From: Methanosarcinaceae archaeon
GTDB lineage: Archaea; Halobacteriota; Methanosarcinia; Methanosarcinales; Methanosarcinaceae
Reading direction: 5' to 3'
Length of the DNA stretch: 21,127 nt
Assembly (NCBI GenBank): GCA_017613335.1
Contig: JAGAEB010000015.1
Coordinates: 1-21,127 of the forward strand
A program made the translations under genes and the position numbers. Below, piece by piece: positions 1-7,520 of the stretch (the first letter of the stretch is position 1; the number at the start of each line of letters is the position of its first letter). The notes under the pieces were generated by a model. The model ran no database searches. It was not told the origin of the DNA and was given only the letters and a program-made list of their open reading frames with translations.

Positions 1-117
1 GAAAAACAACAAAAAAAGAACAGAAAAGATGATGAAAATTTCTTCAGAAGATTCATGTGAGTTTTTACTCAGACATGTTAATCTTTGAACAAAGTAAAAA
101 TCATACAGGCGATATTT

Positions 118-297
118 ATGGCATCAAACACAGGAAACGGTTCCAGAAGAGGAGCAGTCGGAAGCGAAAAGAAAGGCAACCCACGCAGCCAGGTTCAGAC
201 GCCGAGCGGCACCTGGATCAAACGCGACGGAAAGACCGGAAAATTCATGGCCGGCAAAAAAGACGGGAAACCGTTCAAAGGTGTCCGGAAAGAATGA
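118..297 (+). CDS. Small basic Gly/Lys-rich protein, 59 aa, function unknown
   Basis: The product starts MASNTGNGSRRG and ends KPFKGVRKE. It is rich in Gly, Lys, Arg and Ser and has no membrane segment or signal peptide. The pattern of a GSRRGAV-like start, a central SQVQ..SGTWIKRD segment and a GKFM..KKDGKPFKGVRKE end resembles, from memory, a widespread family of uncharacterised small bacterial proteins; I cannot name a function. I chose the ATG at 118 because that family starts right at this point; an in-frame codon at 85 would add eleven hydrophobic residues. The ribosome site is weak (AGGCGAT, about 4 nt upstream). The gene converges on the ATPase gene and is separated from it only by a hairpin. 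Transfer from bacteria is possible but inferred. Confidence 0.7.
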   Translation: MASNTGNGSRRGAVGSEKKGNPRSQVQTPSGTWIKRDGKTGKFMAGKKDGKPFKGVRKE

Positions 298-321
298 TCC
301 TTCAGGACAGGTATATTTACA

Positions 322-345
322 GAACCGGATTATTCGGTCCGGTTC
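322..345. terminator. Perfect inverted repeat between convergent genes
   Basis: Arms GAACCGGA (322-329) and TCCGGTTC (338-345) flank an 8-nt loop. The site overlaps the ATPase stop codon (complement of 330-332) and lies 25 nt past the stop of the small gene, so one hairpin could end transcripts from both sides. There is no T-tract on either side, which lowers confidence. Confidence 0.4.
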
Positions 346-1748
346 ATGTACATATCCTTCAGTTCAACAAGCACAACCCCTTCTCTTTCCGCCTGATCTT
401 TCAGTTCATCTGAAAATCCGGATTTAGAGAAGAGCGCAAACTCTTTTGAATCGAATCCGCGGACGTCGGCGGCTCTGTCTTCCAGACGGAAAAGCACATC
501 GATGGTCATAGGCTCATTTCTGAATTTACACTCGGCAAACAATCCTTCCGTTTTTCCGGAAAGTGTTTTCCGGCGGGCGACGATGTCGATCTCTTCCGAT
601 GTCCGGCTGTTTTTTGATGTTCCCCACCATTTGCCGATATCGCCGTATCCGAGGAAACGCCGGATATAGCCGGCGGCCATGTCTTCAAAGATCTTTCCTG
701 TATAATGCGGCAGGATCGATGAGATGTTTCTTTCCGTTTCTTCTTCCGTTCTTCCTTTGAGGAGGTCTTCTTTTCCGAAGATGTTCGAATAGTAAAAGCG
801 GAAAAGATTGTCTTTCAGGAAATATCTCGTTTTCCTTGTGCCGGGTTCGTTGATCGGCGTCACTTTGACGACATAATCGAGAGCGATCAGGTCATCGATC
901 GCGCGCGTGACGTCGACAGGTGATATGCCCGTCTTTGAAGAGATCTCGCTGATGCGGGCTCTGCCCTCGGCAACGGCTTCTATGACGGCTGTATATTTTT
1001 TGGGATCTTTCATTTCCTGCATGAGAAGATTTTCCGGCTCATACGAAAGGACAGATCCGGTCTGCAGAAAATTCTCCGAAATGAGATGCGGGACTGATGA
1101 CGTCATATCCGAAAACATCGTCAGGTACATCGGGATTCCGCCGACTGCGCCGTAAATTTCAGCTTTTTCCGACGGGGATCTCTCCGGGAAAAAGAGGGCT
1201 GACTCATAATAGTCCATCGGCCGGATCTTCAGCCGGATCGTGCATCTGCCGTACAGAGGGCTTTTGGCACCGAGGATCTGCTCTTCCATAAAACTCATCG
1301 ATGAGCCGCAGAGGATCAGGAAAAGCTTCGTCTTTCTGAAATAATGGTCAATGAAAACCTGAAGAGAATCTGAAATGCCCGGGTCCGTTTCAGCCAGATT
1401 CGGGAATTCATCGATCACCAGGACGATCCTTTCGGATCCTGCCGCTTCTGCGATCCGCCCGAAGATCCTGTCTGCATCGGGATCCTCCGGCGACGTATTT
1501 TCCCCGTTCCTCTTTTCCTGTTCCTCTTCCCCGAGAACTTTCCGGACGGTCGAGTCAAGTATCTTCAGATTCGTTCTCTGATTTGTCCGGCGGGCGGTAA
1601 AAAATACCGCCTTCTTTCCCTCGCAGAACTTTTCGATCAGAGCTGTTTTCCCGACACGCCTTCTGCCGTAGATCACAGCAAATTCAAAATTTCCGCCTTC
1701 ATATTTCCTTTCAAGGAGTTCCTGTTCTGACCGACGTCCCAAAAACAT
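330..1748 (-). CDS. Archaeal ATPase (ATPase_2) with DUF234 nuclease-like C-terminal domain
   Basis: A 472-aa protein. The N-terminal P-loop domain has Walker A GRRRVGKT (about residues 28-35), Walker B VLVIDEF (about 109-115) and a sensor-like LILCGSS (about 144-150). A winged-helix region follows near 265-310 (ISEISSKTG). The C-terminal DUF234 part shows EEIDIVA (about 385) and FAECKF (about 405), the D...ECK pattern of the PD-(D/E)XK fold, so a nuclease-like core is present although activity is unproven. This STAND-like family is common in archaea and often linked to mobile DNA; substrates are unknown. The ATG at 1748 is preferred over a GTG at 1787 because the family usually begins with an MF.GR.. 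motif and a GGTGG site lies 8 nt upstream. A 28-bp iteron-like array sits just upstream and may regulate it (inference). Confidence 0.9.
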   Translation of the reverse strand: MFLGRRSEQELLERKYEGGNFEFAVIYGRRRVGKTALIEKFCEGKKAVFFTARRTNQRTNLKILDSTVRKVLGEEEQEKRNGENTSPEDPDADRIFGRIAEAAGSERIVLVIDEFPNLAETDPGISDSLQVFIDHYFRKTKLFLILCGSSMSFMEEQILGAKSPLYGRCTIRLKIRPMDYYESALFFPERSPSEKAEIYGAVGGIPMYLTMFSDMTSSVPHLISENFLQTGSVLSYEPENLLMQEMKDPKKYTAVIEAVAEGRARISEISSKTGISPVDVTRAIDDLIALDYVVKVTPINEPGTRKTRYFLKDNLFRFYYSNIFGKEDLLKGRTEEETERNISSILPHYTGKIFEDMAAGYIRRFLGYGDIGKWWGTSKNSRTSEEIDIVARRKTLSGKTEGLFAECKFRNEPMTIDVLFRLEDRAADVRGFDSKEFALFSKSGFSDELKDQAEREGVVLVELKDMYMNRTE

Positions 1749-1822
1749 AATCCTGCCCACCCTCTTCAGATTTCTGAGTGATGTCACGTTTTTGTTTATT
1801 CCGAAATATGGTATTGTTCGGG

Positions 1823-1962
1823 TTTATTTCAAAAATTGAAATTATTCTGTTTTATTTCAAAAATAGAAATTCTTTCATTTTATTTCAAAAATCGAAATTC
1901 TCTCATTTTATTTCAAAAATTGAAATTGTTTCAAACTATTTCAATTTTTGTAATTACTTTGG
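1823..1962. repeat. 28-bp tandem repeat, 5 copies, each with a dyad
   Basis: Units begin at 1823, 1851, 1879, 1907 and 1935, exactly 28 bp apart. The conserved core is TTTATTTCAAAAAT-N-GAAATT, holding an inverted repeat ATTTC ... GAAAT; the remaining 7 or so bases vary. The last copy is degenerate (CTATTTCAATTTTTG). The array lies 75 bp upstream of the divergent ATPase start, so it looks like iterated binding sites. Confidence 0.9.
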
Positions 1963-2180
1963 TTCTTTCAGATTCTTCGACTGTTCAGACTGTTTCATAT
2001 TATGTGATTATTCTGACTCATAACCTGACAGTTTGCCTGTCTCTTCTCTGATGTACTGTTTTTCTTTCATTCATCCTCCCGCGGACGACAGTCTTTTATT
2101 TCTCCGGGTTATTCCGGAGCAGGAAATTATTTTCCGGAAATCCGGCTGTTCTGAATCTGACAAAAAGATCCGGGATCTGT

Positions 2181-2312
2181 CCGGAATCCCTCTGATATCC
2201 TTCTGATATCTGTCCGGAATCCTTATGATATTCTTCTGATATCTCTCCGGAATCCTTATGATATTCTTCTGATATCTGTCCGGAATCCTTCTGATCTCCG
2301 TCCGATATCCGG
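2181..2312. repeat. 33-bp tandem repeat, 4 copies
   Basis: CCGGAATCC recurs at 2181, 2214, 2247 and 2280, exactly 33 bp apart. Each unit splits into three related 11-bp pieces (for example CTGATATCTGT, CCGGAATCCTT, ATGATATTCTT), so the repeat has a helical-turn-like sub-period. The fourth copy is degenerate. Confidence 0.9.
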
Positions 2313-2371
2313 AAATTTCTTCCGGATTCCGTCTGGATTTCTCTTTTTCAGCCCTCATTTTCTCAGAAAGT

Positions 2372-2380
2372 CTTATATAC
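2372..2380 (+). promoter_or_regulatory. Candidate TATA box, distal, for the ribosomal cluster
   Basis: CTTATATAC is a fair archaeal TATA box. A start site about 25 nt downstream would give L3 a leader near 390 nt that includes the hairpins at 2410-2570. It could instead serve an unrecognised RNA. Confidence 0.35.
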
Positions 2381-2548
2381 TGTAATGCACTTGTTGACGA
2401 CTCGTCTTACGAGCTTCATGAAGAGAATTTGTCTTCTGAAGTTATCCGGTGAGAAATGTAGGAACAACATAAAGTGTCAGGGCCAATTCACGAATGCCCG
2501 ATCCTGCGGCTGACAGCGGCCATGCGGCTGTGACGGTCAGCAGGAAAC

Positions 2549-2570
2549 ACGAAAATGTTATAATTTTCGT
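2549..2570 (+). promoter_or_regulatory. 8-bp hairpin upstream of L3
   Basis: Arms ACGAAAAT (2549-2556) and ATTTTCGT (2563-2570) with loop GTTATA form a perfect stem. It is part of the mRNA only if the distal promoter is used. No T-tract follows. Confidence 0.4.
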
Positions 2571-2658
2571 AGTCGATGTTGTGAATGGATCAATGTATGA
2601 TGGTTTCCGGATGATTCCGGTTTCCGGCATTCGGATCTTACCCGTTTTGCCTGTCTTG

Positions 2659-2667
2659 TTATATTTT
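2659..2667 (+). promoter_or_regulatory. Candidate TATA box, proximal, for the L3 operon
   Basis: TTATATTTT is an AT-rich hexamer-containing site 121 nt upstream of the L3 start; transcription would begin near 2690 and leave a leader of about 100 nt. It is the better placed of two candidates. Confidence 0.4.
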
Positions 2668-2787
2668 ATCAGCAGTTATGAAGACAGAGGCGGGGTCCGC
2701 ATACGAATTTCCATACTCATTCTGACATTTTTTGATAGTTGTTTTTACTCCCGGTCCAGAGACCAAAAAACCATAAGGAGTAAAAAA

Positions 2788-3801
2788 ATGGCAAGAATTC
2801 ACAGACCTGACAGGGGTTCAAGAGCCTACAGCCCTCGCAAGAGAGCAAAAAGCCACATCCCGAGATTCAGATCATGGCCGACAGCTGACGGTCAGCCGAA
2901 ATTACAGGCGTTTGCCGGTTACAAAGCAGGCATGACCCACGTCATTATGGTCGATGATATCAAGAACAGCATGACAGCAGGCACTGAGATCTCCGTTCCG
3001 GTCACGATCATCGAGACCCCGGCGATCCACGTCGCAGCCATCCGCGCATACGTTTCCGGCGAGAACGGCAACGTTGCCGCTGCTGAAGCATGGGCAGAGA
3101 ACCTCGAACCCGAGCTCTCCCGCAGGATCAAAGTCCCCAAGACCGCAAAGACTGCAGAAGCCCTCGCAGAGATCGAAGACCTCCTGTCCAAAGGACTCGT
3201 CACCGACATCAAGGCCATTACATACACGACGCCCAAAGCCGTCAGAAGCATCCCGAAGAAAGTTCCGGATGTCATGGAGACCGGCATCAGCGGAAACGAC
3301 ATGAAAGCCGTTTTCGACTATGCAAAATCCATCCTCGGCACAGCCGTCGCCTTCAGCGACCTTTTCAAAGCAGGCGCCATTGTCGATACAGCTGCTATCA
3401 CCACCGGTAAAGGGACACAGGGTCCTGTCAAGAGATGGGGTATTGCTCTCATGAAAGGCAAACACTCCAGACAGGGAAGCCTGAGACAGATCGGTAACCT
3501 CGGTCCGAGAGGTGTCTGCCGTGTCTTCTGGGTCACCCCGCAGATGGGTCAGACCGGTTACCACCAGAGAACCGAATACAACAAGCGCATCCTCAAGATC
3601 GGCACCGACGGCGCAGAGATCACGCCGGCCGGCGGTATCCTGAACTACGGTGAAGTCACCGGCGACTACATCCTCGTCAAAGGCAGCGTCCCGGGACCGT
3701 CCAAGAGACTTATCCGTATCAGAGACCCGATCAGAAACAAGATGGCTCCGCTCGGCGAACCGAAGATCGTCTACGTCAGCGTCCAGTCCCAGCAGGGGTG
3801 A
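2788..3801 (+). CDS. rpl3: 50S ribosomal protein L3 (uL3)
   Basis: A 337-aa large-subunit protein that helps nucleate 23S rRNA folding and reaches toward the peptidyl-transferase centre. The start MARIHRPDRGSRAYSPRKRA is the typical archaeal/eukaryotic L3 N-terminus, and the signature FAGYKAGMTH and the GKGTQGPVKRWGI loop are present. The length is normal for archaeal L3. The ATG at 2788 is fixed by AAGGAGT (2775-2781) and by homology; the open frame runs upstream to 2494 but that part is not L3-like. It is the first gene of the cluster, 5 nt before L4. Identification is firm. Confidence 0.98.
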   Translation: MARIHRPDRGSRAYSPRKRAKSHIPRFRSWPTADGQPKLQAFAGYKAGMTHVIMVDDIKNSMTAGTEISVPVTIIETPAIHVAAIRAYVSGENGNVAAAEAWAENLEPELSRRIKVPKTAKTAEALAEIEDLLSKGLVTDIKAITYTTPKAVRSIPKKVPDVMETGISGNDMKAVFDYAKSILGTAVAFSDLFKAGAIVDTAAITTGKGTQGPVKRWGIALMKGKHSRQGSLRQIGNLGPRGVCRVFWVTPQMGQTGYHQRTEYNKRILKIGTDGAEITPAGGILNYGEVTGDYILVKGSVPGPSKRLIRIRDPIRNKMAPLGEPKIVYVSVQSQQG

Positions 3802-3806
3802 GATAA

Positions 3807-4574
3807 ATGGTTACAGCAAAAATTTTAGATTTATCCGGAAACCCGTCCGGCGAGATCGAACTCCCGGCCGTTTTCAGCGAATGCTACCGCCCCGACCTGA
3901 TCAAAAAAGCCGTCCTCTCCGCACAGTCCAAACGCAGACACCCGTACGGACCGACGCTCTATGCAGGTATGCAGACCTCCGCAAGAGGCTGGGGTTCCGG
4001 CCGCGGCGCCTCCCACGTTCCGAGGATCGTCAACGGTTCCAGAACCGCCCGCATTCCGCTCGCCGTCGGCGGTCGCAGAGCACACCCGCCGAAACCGGAA
4101 ACGGACTACACCGAAAAGATCAACAACAAGGAAAGACGCCTGGCAATCCGCTCAGCCGTCGCAGCCACCTGCGATGAAGCCCTCGTGTACGCCAGAGGAC
4201 ACATCTTCGCCGCAGAAGAGCTCCCGATCATCGCCGAAGACGCCTTCGAAGGCCTCACCAAGACCAAAGACGTCGTCTCTTTCTTCAAAGCCGCCGGCAT
4301 CTACGACGATGTCATGCGCGCAAAACTCGGCCGCACCATCCGCGCCGGCAGAGGTAAGATGAGAGGAAGAAAATACAAAGGCAAAAAGAGCGTCCTCGTT
4401 GTCTGCGCTTCCGAATGCGACGCATTCAAAGCAGCCCGCAACCTTCCGGGTGTCGACATCGTTTCCGTCGCCAGACTCAACACCGAGCTTCTCGCACCGG
4501 GTACCCACGCCGGCCGTCTGACCGTCTGGACCGCAGGTGCAATCGAAATCCTCCGTGAAGGTGATGAAGCATGA
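3807..4574 (+). CDS. rpl4: 50S ribosomal protein L4 (uL4)
   Basis: A 255-aa protein of the large subunit whose extended loop lines the exit tunnel. The loop is visible as the Arg/Gly-rich stretch near residues 55-90 (ARGWGSGRGASHVPRI, then AVGGRRAHPP). The GRTIRAGRGKMRGRKYKGKK segment is typical of archaeal L4. The GGGGTGA site overlaps the L3 stop, and the 3' end overlaps the L23 start by 4 nt (ATGA), which suggests translational coupling. Confidence 0.98.
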   Translation: MVTAKILDLSGNPSGEIELPAVFSECYRPDLIKKAVLSAQSKRRHPYGPTLYAGMQTSARGWGSGRGASHVPRIVNGSRTARIPLAVGGRRAHPPKPETDYTEKINNKERRLAIRSAVAATCDEALVYARGHIFAAEELPIIAEDAFEGLTKTKDVVSFFKAAGIYDDVMRAKLGRTIRAGRGKMRGRKYKGKKSVLVVCASECDAFKAARNLPGVDIVSVARLNTELLAPGTHAGRLTVWTAGAIEILREGDEA

Positions 4575-4822
4575 TGTCTATCGTTCAGTATCCGTTCATT
4601 ACAGAAAAAGCCATGAGCCACATGGAAGACGGCAAACTTCAGGTCATTGTCGACTTCAGATCCAACAAGACTCAGATCAAAAAAGACATGGAAGCACTCT
4701 ACGGCTTCAAAGTCACTTCCGTCAGGACCATGACGACGATGAAAGGCCAGAAGAAAGCGATCATCTCATTCGAGAAGGAAGACGCAGCCAGCGAGATCGC
4801 AACCAGACTCGGACTTGCATAA
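4571..4822 (+). CDS. rpl23: 50S ribosomal protein L23 (uL23)
   Basis: An 83-aa protein that binds 23S rRNA at the tunnel exit and is the docking point for SRP and the translocon. PFITEKAM near the start and the segment MEALYGFKVTSVRTM are family hallmarks. The length is normal for archaea, which lack the longer bacterial loop. Two adjacent ATG codons (4571, 4574) exist; the first is better spaced from AAGGTGA (about 6 nt) and overlaps the L4 stop. Confidence 0.97.
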   Translation: MMSIVQYPFITEKAMSHMEDGKLQVIVDFRSNKTQIKKDMEALYGFKVTSVRTMTTMKGQKKAIISFEKEDAASEIATRLGLA

Positions 4823-4832
4823 GGTGGTATAA

Positions 4833-5549
4833 ATGGGAAAGCGTATTATCCAGCAGAGAAGAGGTAAAGGAACCTCTACGTTCAGAGCACCCTCCCACAA
4901 ATTCAAGGCGAATCTGATCCACCCGGCAGCAGGCATCGGCGAAACCCTCCGCGCCACGATCATCGACATCGAGCACGACACCGCCAGATCCGCACCGATC
5001 ATCAGAGTCCGCTTTGAAGACGGCAGATCCCAGCTCCTCCTGGCCTGCGAAGGCATGTGCGTCGGACAGGAAATCGCCTGCGGACCGGATGCAGAAGTCA
5101 CAGCCGGAAACATTCTTCCGATCGGTCAGATCCCTGAAGGTATTCAGATCTGCAACATCGAAGCAAGACCGTTCGACGGCGGTAAATTCATCAGAGCCTC
5201 CGGCACCTACGCCACGATCGTGGCCCACGAAGAAGGCAGAACTTCCGTTCAGATGTCCTCCGGTGCCCTGAAGTGGTTCAACCCGGCATGCCGCGCCGTT
5301 ATCGGCATCGTTGCCGGCGGCGGCAGAGTCGAAAAACCCTTCCTCAAGGCAGGCAAGAAATATTACAAGATGAAATCCAGAGCAACCAGATTCCCGCGTG
5401 TCAGATGTGTTGCAATGAACCCGAGAGACCACCCGTTCGGCGGCGGTAACAGACAGCACCCGTGCCGTTCCACAACCGTCAGCAGAAATGCCCCGCCGGG
5501 TGCAAAGGTCGGTCACATTGCTGCCCGCAGAACAGGTAAGAAGCGCTGA
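4833..5549 (+). CDS. rpl2: 50S ribosomal protein L2 (uL2)
   Basis: A 238-aa core large-subunit protein needed for subunit association and peptidyl-transferase function. The start MGKRIIQQRRGKGTSTFRAP and the near-C-terminal MNPRDHPFGGGNRQHP are diagnostic; the latter corresponds to the conserved His/Gly loop close to the active centre. The length is standard for archaea. AAGGTGGT lies just before the ATG. S19 follows after 14 nt. Confidence 0.98.
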   Translation: MGKRIIQQRRGKGTSTFRAPSHKFKANLIHPAAGIGETLRATIIDIEHDTARSAPIIRVRFEDGRSQLLLACEGMCVGQEIACGPDAEVTAGNILPIGQIPEGIQICNIEARPFDGGKFIRASGTYATIVAHEEGRTSVQMSSGALKWFNPACRAVIGIVAGGGRVEKPFLKAGKKYYKMKSRATRFPRVRCVAMNPRDHPFGGGNRQHPCRSTTVSRNAPPGAKVGHIAARRTGKKR

Positions 5550-5563
5550 AGAAGGTGAATGAT

Positions 5564-5980
5564 ATGGTCAAAAATAACACAAACGCATCCAGGTTACCGA
5601 AGCGTAAGGGAGAGTTCACCTACCGCGGAAAAACGATCGCCGAGCTCCAGACTCTGACGATCGAGGAATTTGCAGAGCTTCTTCCTTCCAGAGACAGAAG
5701 AACAATCAAAAGAGGATTCACGGACCTTCAGAAGAAAGTCCTTGATGACATGAGAGCCGGAAAAGCCGTCCGGACTCACTGCAGAACGATGATCATCCTT
5801 CCGGAAATGATCGGAAAGACTTTCGCCATCTATGACGGAAAGAAATTCGTCGATGTCGAGATGCAGCCGGAAATGGTTGCCCACCGCTTCGGTGAATTCG
5901 CCCCGACCAGAGGAAGAGTCAACCACGGAAACGCCGGTGTCGGTGCGACCAGATCCAGTAAATTCGTTCCGCTGAAGTGA
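5564..5980 (+). CDS. rps19: 30S ribosomal protein S19 (uS19)
   Basis: A 138-aa small-subunit head protein that complexes with S13 and contacts the A-site finger. It shows the archaeal/eukaryotic S15-type N-terminus (FTYRGKTIAEL) and the family core KTFAIYDGKKF...MVAHRFGEFAPTRG. I take the ATG at 5564, 5 nt after GGTGA; the GTG three codons upstream is formed by that ribosome site. The gene lies between L2 and L22 as in other archaea. Confidence 0.97.
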   Translation: MVKNNTNASRLPKRKGEFTYRGKTIAELQTLTIEEFAELLPSRDRRTIKRGFTDLQKKVLDDMRAGKAVRTHCRTMIILPEMIGKTFAIYDGKKFVDVEMQPEMVAHRFGEFAPTRGRVNHGNAGVGATRSSKFVPLK

Positions 5981-5990
5981 GGTGAAGACT

Positions 5991-6446
5991 ATGGGAAGAT
6001 TAAACTATTCAGTTCCGTCCGACAAGGACACTTCTGCAAGAGCAATGGCCTCTGAGCTTCACATCTCCTTCAAGAAGACGAGAGAGATCTGCCACTACAT
6101 CCAGGGCATGAAAGTCTCCCACGCCAAGAAGATCCTCGACGATGTCGTCATCATGAAGCAGGCTGTCCCGTTCAAGAGACACCACGACGGCTGCGGTCAC
6201 AGGAAAGGTCCGATGGCAAACGGCAGATATCCGGTCAACGCAGCGATCGAAGTCCTGAAACTGATCGAAAACGCCGAAAGCAACGCCGAATACAAAGGCC
6301 TTGAACCGGAACGCATGCGCATCACCACGATCCACGCAAACCGCGGCAGAGTCATCCGCGGCATGTTCCCGAGAGCCCGCGGACGTGCTTCTCCGAAGAA
6401 CACCACGACCGTCAACATTGAACTGATCATCAGTGAGGTGCAGTAA
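5991..6446 (+). CDS. rpl22: 50S ribosomal protein L22 (uL22)
   Basis: A 151-aa protein with a globular domain on the surface and a beta-hairpin lining the exit tunnel. MGRLNYSV at the start, ARAMASELHISFKKTREIC, and the GRVIRGMFPRARGRASP hairpin tip are family features of the archaeal/eukaryotic L17 type. The ATG at 5991 follows GAGGTGA at normal spacing, and its stop lies one base before the S3 start. The function is certain from sequence and order. Confidence 0.97.
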   Translation: MGRLNYSVPSDKDTSARAMASELHISFKKTREICHYIQGMKVSHAKKILDDVVIMKQAVPFKRHHDGCGHRKGPMANGRYPVNAAIEVLKLIENAESNAEYKGLEPERMRITTIHANRGRVIRGMFPRARGRASPKNTTTVNIELIISEVQ

Positions 6447-6447
6447 T

Positions 6448-7314
6448 ATGGCAGTTGAGAAGAAATTCGTCAAAGACGGATACACCAAATCCTCCATGGA
6501 TGAATATTTCGCCACCCAGCTCGGCAGATCCGGCTACGGCGGCATGGAAATGAGCAGGACCCCGATGGGCACCCAGATCACGATCTATGCCGAAAAGCCG
6601 GGTATGGTCATCGGCAAGGCCGGCAAAGTCATCAGAAAGCTGACCAAAGATGTTCAGGAAATGTACGGCATCGAGAACCCGCAGATCGAGGCTCAGGAAG
6701 TCAAGAAGTGCGAACTCAACGCACAGATCATGGCAAACCGCCTGGCAAACTCCATCGAGCGCGGCTGGTACTTCAGAAAAGCCGGAACCAACACTCTCAG
6801 AGCCGTCATGGGCGCAGGCGCTCTCGGCTGCGAGATCATCATTTCCGGTAAACTGACCGGTGCCCGTTCCAGAGTCGAGAAATTCATCGACGGCTACGTC
6901 AAGCACGCCGGCCACACATCCGAAGAGATCGTCGACATCGGCTACGCTGTCGCCGTCAAGAAACTCGGAACCATCGGCTGTATCGTCAAGATCGTCCCGC
7001 CGGGAGCCGTTCTTCCGGACTCCTTCACCATGAAGGCCGCCGACGAAGTCCCGGCAGCACCGGAGAAACCTGCTGAAGCAGAAGCCGAAAAACCGGCAGA
7101 AGCACCGGCAGCAGAACCGGAAGTCGCCGAACCCGTCGAAGAACCGGCAGCTGCTCCGGAAACACCGGCAGCAGAAAGCGGCGAAGACGTCATCGTTGTC
7201 GAAGATTCCGACAACAACGAAGTCCGCCGCCTCGTCGACGACGTCTGGCAGCACAAGCACGACGGTTACGACTACTGGCACCCGATGGCAAGAGTTCACA
7301 AGGAGGGTCAGTAA
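6448..7314 (+). CDS. rps3: 30S ribosomal protein S3 (uS3) with long acidic C-terminal extension
   Basis: A 288-aa small-subunit protein at the mRNA entry channel. The first 190 residues are normal S3: an N-terminal KH type-2 domain with PGMVIGKAGKVIRKL (about 51-65) and a C-terminal domain ending near GTIGCIVKIVPPGAVLP. Beyond it come a Pro/Glu/Ala-rich linker (about 198-244), an acidic DVIVVEDSD stretch and an aromatic/His-rich end (VWQHKHDGYDYWHPMARVH). Many archaeal S3 proteins are shorter. The ATG at 6448 follows GAGGTG by 7 nt. The stop overlaps the L29 start (TAATG). Confidence 0.97.
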   Translation: MAVEKKFVKDGYTKSSMDEYFATQLGRSGYGGMEMSRTPMGTQITIYAEKPGMVIGKAGKVIRKLTKDVQEMYGIENPQIEAQEVKKCELNAQIMANRLANSIERGWYFRKAGTNTLRAVMGAGALGCEIIISGKLTGARSRVEKFIDGYVKHAGHTSEEIVDIGYAVAVKKLGTIGCIVKIVPPGAVLPDSFTMKAADEVPAAPEKPAEAEAEKPAEAPAAEPEVAEPVEEPAAAPETPAAESGEDVIVVEDSDNNEVRRLVDDVWQHKHDGYDYWHPMARVHKEGQ

Positions 7315-7514
7315 TGGCAATTCTCAGATCAAACGACGTCCGCAAGATGTCCAAGGAAGAGCGCGCCGAAGAACTCAAAATGCTCAACGACGAACTCGTC
7401 CGCGAACGCGCTCTGACTTCCGCCGGCGGTGCCCCGGAAAACCCGGGACGCATCGGCGAGATCAAAAGAACTATCGCACGCATCAAGACCATTCAGGTCG
7501 AAATGAAAGACTGA
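7314..7514 (+). CDS. rpl29: 50S ribosomal protein L29 (uL29)
   Basis: A 66-aa helical-hairpin protein next to L23 at the tunnel exit. MAILRSNDVRKMSKEER and the final helix RIGEIKRTIARIKTI fit the family, and the length is normal. A GGAGG site sits inside the last S3 codons and the ATG overlaps the S3 stop, so translation is probably coupled. In many archaea an eIF1/SUI1 gene follows; none is present here. Confidence 0.96.
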   Translation: MAILRSNDVRKMSKEERAEELKMLNDELVRERALTSAGGAPENPGRIGEIKRTIARIKTIQVEMKD

Positions 7515-7520
7515 ATCCCT

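Larger units (their letters stand above)
1749..2787. other. Gene-free kilobase: ATPase upstream region and L3 leader
   Basis: No convincing gene is present. From left to right it holds a 28-bp array (1823-1962), a T-rich stretch, a 33-bp array (2181-2312), a TATA-like site (2372-2380), short hairpins (for example CTCGT/ACGAG near 2410), an 8-bp hairpin (2549-2570), a second TATA-like site (2659-2667) and the L3 Shine-Dalgarno. Open frames here lack ribosome sites and recognisable products. Confidence 0.8.

Noticed and set aside
57..413. 118-aa plus-strand frame at the left end
   Set aside because: A shadow of the 59-aa gene and the ATPase 3' end; Arg/Lys-rich noise without a family.
1778..2051. 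Plus-strand frames with repeated FISKIEI/YFKNRNS words
   Set aside because: Products of the 28-bp array; the period is not a multiple of three and no ribosome site is seen.
2071..2358. Minus-strand 95-aa frame with an 11-residue IPDRYQKNI repeat
   Set aside because: No Shine-Dalgarno before the ATG, no known family, and the pattern follows directly from the 33-bp DNA repeat.
2412..2460. C/D box guide RNA (ATGAAGA ... CTGA ... GTGAGAA)
   Set aside because: The C and C' boxes are imperfect and no terminal D box at proper spacing was found; such short motifs occur by chance.
2494..2787. N-terminal extension of L3
   Set aside because: L3 homologues start at MARIHRP, which has a strong AAGGAGT; the extension is hydrophobic and unlike L3.
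5555..5563. In-frame GTG starts just upstream of the ATG of S19 (also L22, S3, L14, S8, L19e, S5, L15)
   Set aside because: Most of these GTG codons are part of the GGTG or GAGTG ribosome site or lie at the previous stop; the ATG matches homologues.
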